DNA from: an uncultured Eubacteriales bacterium
GTDB lineage: Bacteria > Bacillota > Clostridia > Oscillospirales > Acutalibacteraceae
Length of the DNA: 64,000 nt
NCBI GenBank assembly: GCA_934476085.1
Contig: CAKSNE010000003.1
Span: forward strand, 62,001-126,000
Reading direction: 5' to 3'
Of the stretch, positions 60,586 through 64,000 are shown in pieces. The notes beneath the pieces were generated by a model that did not search any database, had not been told where the DNA came from, and saw only the letters and a program-made list of their open reading frames with translations. The position numbers were made by a program, and so were the translations under genes. Each line of letters begins with the position of its first letter. The first letter of the stretch is position 1.

Positions 60586-60932
60586 TCAGCGTCACCGTTT
60601 CCAAGTCCTGCTTTATACAGCTTACCGCAGGCATCGTACATACGGAGAGCAGTGGTCATTACAACCATTTTATGCGACTTTGCAAGTTCTAACATTGCAT
60701 CGGTCGGCATTTTGTTTCTGACAAATACGATACAAACCATATCCATCATTTCAGCGGTTCTAATAACCTGTGGGTTAAGAAGTCCTGTAAGTAAAACTGC
60801 CTGATCTTTTACATAAGCTAAAACATCGCTCATCATATCAGAACCACAAGCCGAATTTACCTCTTTATCAAGTCCTTCTTCATAGCAGAGAAGATTTGCA
60901 TTAAGCAATTCTTTTATATCTCTGATTTTCAT
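60582..60932 (-). CDS. DRTGG-domain protein (first copy)
   Basis: A 116-residue DRTGG protein, with NSACGSDMMSDVLAY and VLLTGLLNPQVIRTAEMMD. In other proteins this domain sits with CBS domains in nucleotide-sensing enzymes. Second gene of the operon, GGAG ribosome binding site; paralogous to the 108-residue product at 58524-58850. Confidence 0.86.
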   Translation of the reverse strand: MKIRDIKELLNANLLCYEEGLDKEVNSACGSDMMSDVLAYVKDQAVLLTGLLNPQVIRTAEMMDMVCIVFVRNKMPTDAMLELAKSHKMVVMTTALRMYDACGKLYKAGLGNGDAE

Positions 60933-60957
60933 AATAGTTACTCCATTAAAATAAATT

Positions 60958-61455
60958 TTACGCCATATATTGTTTTAAAATATCATCAACATCGGTTTTT
61001 TGAAGTCTACCGTAAACTTCATCATTGATAGTCATAACCGGTGCCAAACCGCAAGCGCCGATACAACGACATGCTTCAATAGAAAATCTTCCGTCTTCGG
61101 TACATTCATCAGGTCCAATACCAAGAATTTGAGTTATTCTATCTAAAACATCCTGCGCACCTTTAACATAACACGCAGTTCCGAGACAGACAGAAATTTT
61201 ATACTCGCCTTTTGGTGTTAGGGCAAACTGTGAGTAGAAAGTAGCTACCCCGTAAACCTTTTCAACAGGAACCGAAAGCCCTTTAGCAATCATCTGTTGA
61301 ACTTCAACAGGCAAATAGCCGTAAATTTCCTGAGCTTCTTGCATTACAGGCATTAATGCGCCGTCTTGACCTTGGTGACGCTTAATAACTTCCTGCAACT
61401 GTGCTTCCTGTTCAGGTGTGCCTCTAAAAGGCAACGAACCTTTACGTTTTTTCAT
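60958..61455 (-). CDS. hydC: HydC, NuoE-like [2Fe-2S] hydrogenase subunit
   Basis: A 165-residue thioredoxin-fold protein with the helical N-terminal domain of NuoE (ALMPVMQEAQEIYGYLP) and cysteines in VCLGTACYVKGA and EACRCIGACGLAP. Partner of HydB and HydA in the bifurcating trimer. The frame opens with TTG at 61479; ATG 61455 with upstream GAGG is more likely, though the spacing of 13 is long. It is the first gene of the operon. Confidence 0.93.
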   Translation of the reverse strand: MKKRKGSLPFRGTPEQEAQLQEVIKRHQGQDGALMPVMQEAQEIYGYLPVEVQQMIAKGLSVPVEKVYGVATFYSQFALTPKGEYKISVCLGTACYVKGAQDVLDRITQILGIGPDECTEDGRFSIEACRCIGACGLAPVMTINDEVYGRLQKTDVDDILKQYMA

Positions 61456-61586
61456 AGTTCTAGTGTTCCTCACTTTCAATTAATTTCAGTAAAACAACTT
61501 GAATGTTTTATATTTACAATATAATGAACAAGTTAATTTTAGTCTGAATTTATTGTTTTTCATTATGATATATAAATTTAAGCATA

Positions 61587-61607
61587 ATGTTATATCAATT
61601 ATAACAT
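61587..61607. promoter_or_regulatory. Palindromic operator overlapping the hyd promoter
   Basis: ATGTTATA-TCAAT-TATAACAT, perfect 8-bp arms. On the minus strand it contains TGTTATAAT, an extended -10 reading toward hydC, so a bound protein would block it. Half-sites TGTTA...TAACA resemble Rex sites, but the spacing is nine instead of the usual eight. Confidence 0.6.
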
Positions 61608-61716
61608 AGTGGTTTAAAAAAATCTACTAAAAAATATGATTTTTTTAAGTGAATTTATATATTTTAATGGTATTTTTGAAAAAGACATCGAAATTTGGTT
61701 TTTAATCAATCTTTTC

Positions 61717-61746
61717 TTGACTTTCATATAATTTTTTTGATATAAT
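61717..61746 (+). promoter_or_regulatory. Promoter of the short RNA
   Basis: TTGACT (61717-61722), 18-bp spacer, TATAAT (61741-61746). Confidence 0.75.
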
Positions 61747-61752
61747 TAAAAA

Positions 61753-61808
61753 GCTATCGAGTAGCTAAGGGCGTAAATCCAGATAACTCTGGGTTTACGC
61801 CTTTTTTT
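61753..61808 (+). ncRNA. Predicted short RNA of about 56 nt ending in an intrinsic terminator
   Basis: From the promoter above, an RNA beginning near 61752 would hold hairpin AGCTA-TCGAG-TAGCT, a short linker, and the terminator stem 61770-61780/61791-61801 (11 bp, one G-U) followed by seven T. It encodes no ORF. It could be a free small RNA or a terminated leader of the GH2 gene 130 bp downstream. Confidence 0.65.
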
Positions 61809-61934
61809 GTTTGTAATTTTTTAGTGAATTTTCAAATGAAAAAAGAATAGGGGTAAATCATTAAAAAAACTATTGACTATATTAAGAATTTGTTATAATG
61901 TATAATAAGAATTACATGGGGAGAATTTTATTAT

Positions 61935-64000
61935 ATGAGAGAGAAAATTTTATTTGATGATAATTGGCTTTTTCACAAAGGTGATGTTAAGGTTGAAACA
62001 CCAAAAGTAAAAGGTCCGATCTATACTTCGGCTAAAACCGAACGAAAAAAACAAGGCCCTGCTTGTATATATTATAACGATGCGATTGATGATTTTAGAA
62101 CTGATGTTGAATATAATGCGGATAAATGGGTTAATGTAACCTTGCCGCATGATTATATTATTTCAGGAGAAATGAAAGAAGAAAATAATCCTGCTCTCGG
62201 TTTTTTTGATTATGAAAATGCTTGGTACAGAAAACATTTTACTGTTGATAAAGCTGATAAAGATAAAAGAATTACTTTGTATTTTGAAGGTGTTGCAACA
62301 AGAACAATTGTTTATTTAAACGGTTGCGAATTAAAGCATAATTTATGCGGTTATACACCTTTTGAAGTTGATATTACCGACTATGTTAAATTTGATGAAG
62401 ATAATGTTCTTGCGGTTTACACTTATTATGATGATAATGAGGGTTGGTGGTATCAAGGCGGAGGAATTTATCGTCATGTTTGGTTAAACAAAACCGATAA
62501 TTTGGCGGTGGATTTATACGGCGTTTTTGTTGCACCAAAGTATGAAAACGGCAATTGGACTGTCGATTTTGAAACTACTGTAAGAAACGATTATTTTGAA
62601 GAAAAAAAAGCAAAGGTTTTATCAAAAATTATTGATAAATCGGGCAATGTAATTTGTGAGACCGACGCTGATATTTCAGTAGACAGCAGAGATAAAGCTA
62701 CTGTAAAATATAGTGCAGAAGTTAAAAATCCAACACTTTGGGAATTAGATAATCCTTATCAATATGATGTTGTAACCGATGTTATATCAGACGGTAAAAC
62801 GGTTGATACATATACAACTAAAACAGGCTTTAGATATTATTCATTAGACGCTGAAAAAGGCTTTTTCTTAAACGGCAAAAAAACTGTTATAAACGGCGTT
62901 TGCGGTCACGGCGATTTTGGCCTTACAGGGAAAGCCGTACCTGATAATATTTTTAGATATAAAGCTAAAATGATGAAAGAAATGGGTGCAAACGGCTATC
63001 GGTGTTCTCATTATCCACAAGCCGAAGCTATGATGGATGCACTTGATGATAACGGATTTATTGTAATGTGTGAGAGCCGTTGGTTTGATTCTTCAGACGA
63101 GGGTAAACACGCAGTTGAAACTCATATTAAAAGAGATAGAAACCGCCCATCTGTATTTATGTGGTCACTTGGTAACGAAGAGCATTATCACATTACCGAT
63201 GAAGGCAGAAGAATTAATAAAACTCTTTATTATCTTGTAAAAAAACTTGATAATACAAGGATAATTACATCAGCGGTTTCAGTTCAACCTGAAAATTCTA
63301 CTGTTTTTGACGAGTGTGACGCTATCGGTATTAATTATAATCATTGGAGTTATGATTTATTACATGAGCAACACCCAGATAAGCCGATTTATGCAAGCGA
63401 GTGTTGTGCTACGGGTACAACTCGTGGTTGGTATTTTCCTGATAGCGAAGAAAACGGATATATTCATGCTTATGATACTGCGGTTAATTCTTGGTTTACA
63501 TCCAGAGAACAGTTTATTACTGCTTTTCATAATGCTCCTTGGATGTTCGGTTTTTACCAATGGATTGCTTTTGAACACAGGGGCGAAGCGGTTTGGCCAA
63601 GAATTTGTTCTCAGGCAGGTGCTATTGATTTGTTTTTACAGAAAAAAGACGCTTTTTATCAAAATCAAGCGTACTTTACCGATGGTAAACTCTCGCCAAT
63701 GGTTCATATTTTGCCACATTGGAATTGGCAGGGGCTTGAGGGCGAAAAAATAAAAGTTTTTGCTTATACAAACTGTGATGAATTAGAATTAAAACTTAAC
63801 GGAAAAGTAATTGATAAAACTAAAATTGAGCCTTTTACTCATGGCGAATGGTATGTTCCTTATGAAAGCGGAAAGCTCGAATGCTTTGGTTTTATTGATG
63901 GAAAACAAGTAGCTTACGATGTTGTCGAAACTACCGGCAAAGCGGTTGCGTTAAAGTTAAAACTCGATAATGCGGGTGATGTTAGTGCAAACGGTGAAGA
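61935..64000 (+). CDS. Glycoside hydrolase family 2 protein (beta-galactosidase-like), 3' truncated by the window
   Basis: An open frame from ATG 61935 (GGGGAGA upstream) that stays open to the last base, giving 688 residues with no stop. N-terminal sugar-binding and Ig-like domains (LPHDYIISGEM, ENAWYRKHF, YEGVATRTIVYLNG-type strand, EGWWYQGGGIYRHVWL), then the TIM barrel with NGVCGHGDFG, RCSHYPQAEAMMDALD, the acid/base Glu in WSLGNEEH and the nucleophile Glu in YASECCATG. It hydrolyses beta-galactosides, glucuronides or related plant or mucin sugars. No signal peptide, so probably cytosolic. Confidence 0.93.
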   Translation, partial: MREKILFDDNWLFHKGDVKVETPKVKGPIYTSAKTERKKQGPACIYYNDAIDDFRTDVEYNADKWVNVTLPHDYIISGEMKEENNPALGFFDYENAWYRKHFTVDKADKDKRITLYFEGVATRTIVYLNGCELKHNLCGYTPFEVDITDYVKFDEDNVLAVYTYYDDNEGWWYQGGGIYRHVWLNKTDNLAVDLYGVFVAPKYENGNWTVDFETTVRNDYFEEKKAKVLSKIIDKSGNVICETDADISVDSRDKATVKYSAEVKNPTLWELDNPYQYDVVTDVISDGKTVDTYTTKTGFRYYSLDAEKGFFLNGKKTVINGVCGHGDFGLTGKAVPDNIFRYKAKMMKEMGANGYRCSHYPQAEAMMDALDDNGFIVMCESRWFDSSDEGKHAVETHIKRDRNRPSVFMWSLGNEEHYHITDEGRRINKTLYYLVKKLDNTRIITSAVSVQPENSTVFDECDAIGINYNHWSYDLLHEQHPDKPIYASECCATGTTRGWYFPDSEENGYIHAYDTAVNSWFTSREQFITAFHNAPWMFGFYQWIAFEHRGEAVWPRICSQAGAIDLFLQKKDAFYQNQAYFTDGKLSPMVHILPHWNWQGLEGEKIKVFAYTNCDELELKLNGKVIDKTKIEPFTHGEWYVPYESGKLECFGFIDGKQVAYDVVETTGKAVALKLKLDNAGDVSANGE

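Larger units (their letters stand above)
61456..61934. other. Divergent intergenic region hydC/GH2
   Basis: About 480 AT-rich bp without protein genes. On the left it holds the hydC leader; at 61587-61607 a palindrome overlapping an extended -10 facing hydC; and at 61717-61808 a promoter, short RNA and terminator facing right. Between 61810 and 61917 I see only AT-rich sequence with possible weak -10 elements for the GH2 gene (TATAAT near 61899). Confidence 0.7.

Noticed and set aside
63307..63753. 148-codon plus-strand ORF near the right end
   Set aside because: It lies in another frame inside the GH2 gene, whose own frame is intact and carries all catalytic motifs.
1..64000. CRISPR arrays, insertion sequences, prophage or integrative-element ends
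   Set aside because: No regularly spaced repeats, transposase, integrase or att-like duplications were seen; the tRNA-Arg 3' end is not duplicated nearby.

Overview
The window is a low-GC, densely coded piece of a Gram-positive, anaerobic, spore-forming Clostridia chromosome, most like Oscillospirales/Ruminococcus-type gut bacteria. The evidence is a spoIIGA-sigE pair, a SpoIID-family protein, a trimeric electron-bifurcating-type [FeFe] hydrogenase, a reverse rubrerythrin with PerR, a dockerin-bearing secreted protein, a class B sortase, and many TTG starts behind strong GGAGG-type ribosome binding sites. I assign no species. No insertion sequence, prophage, CRISPR array or rRNA operon was seen; the window reads as ordinary vertical chromosome.

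Layout. 1-674 is the 3' part of a polar amino-acid ABC ATPase. 695-2130 is a MATE exporter behind a structured leader. 2235-9469 holds two cell-envelope membrane enzymes, then cysteine desulfurase, thiI, cinA and a class B sortase. 9578-13040 has a His-rich CobW-type GTPase, a second GTPase fused to a YcgQ-like OB domain, an aldo/keto reductase and a YgjP-type metallopeptidase. 13107-15741 has a CNNM/CorC protein, a preQ1-I riboswitch with queT, and a PAP2 phosphatase. 15762-23705 is a minus-strand block: rarA, a secreted beta-helix protein, glyA, alkD, tcdA, a lipoprotein, dapF and two unknowns. 23850-28950 has a SpoIID-like protein, murD, an M42 peptidase and a secreted G5-glucosaminidase.

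29003-30885 is an oxidative-stress cluster (perR, rubredoxin, reverse rubrerythrin) with a palindromic PerR-type operator, plus a membrane protein. 31189-36035 is a complete branched-chain amino-acid ABC transporter (livK-H-M-G-F), with a terminator and a new promoter between livK and livH. 36098-38284 has a TSUP permease, corA with a leader peptide in its 5' UTR, and tRNA-Arg(ACG). 38447-47558 has the dockerin protein, enolase, a transglutaminase lipoprotein, sigE/spoIIGA, an EF-G paralogue, a small orphan gene and DegV. 47779-53054 has murA, a Na/Pi symporter with Pho-box-like repeats, and a secreted Fn3-like protein.

53250-61455 is one long minus-strand hydrogenase operon of nine further genes behind hydC: DRTGG protein, RsbW-like ATPase, HydS-like H-cluster protein, second DRTGG protein, PHP phosphoesterase, HATPase, 2Fe-2S protein, hydB and hydA. 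It combines the H2-evolving bifurcating enzyme with what looks like a signalling module. The right end holds a predicted 56-nt small RNA and a GH2 glycosidase cut by the window edge.

Most interesting: the corA leader peptide with mutually exclusive pairings; the hydrogenase-linked sensory/relay module; the CobW-OB fusion next to a His-rich GTPase; the unassigned MATE leader; and the short terminator-ended RNA before the GH2 gene.
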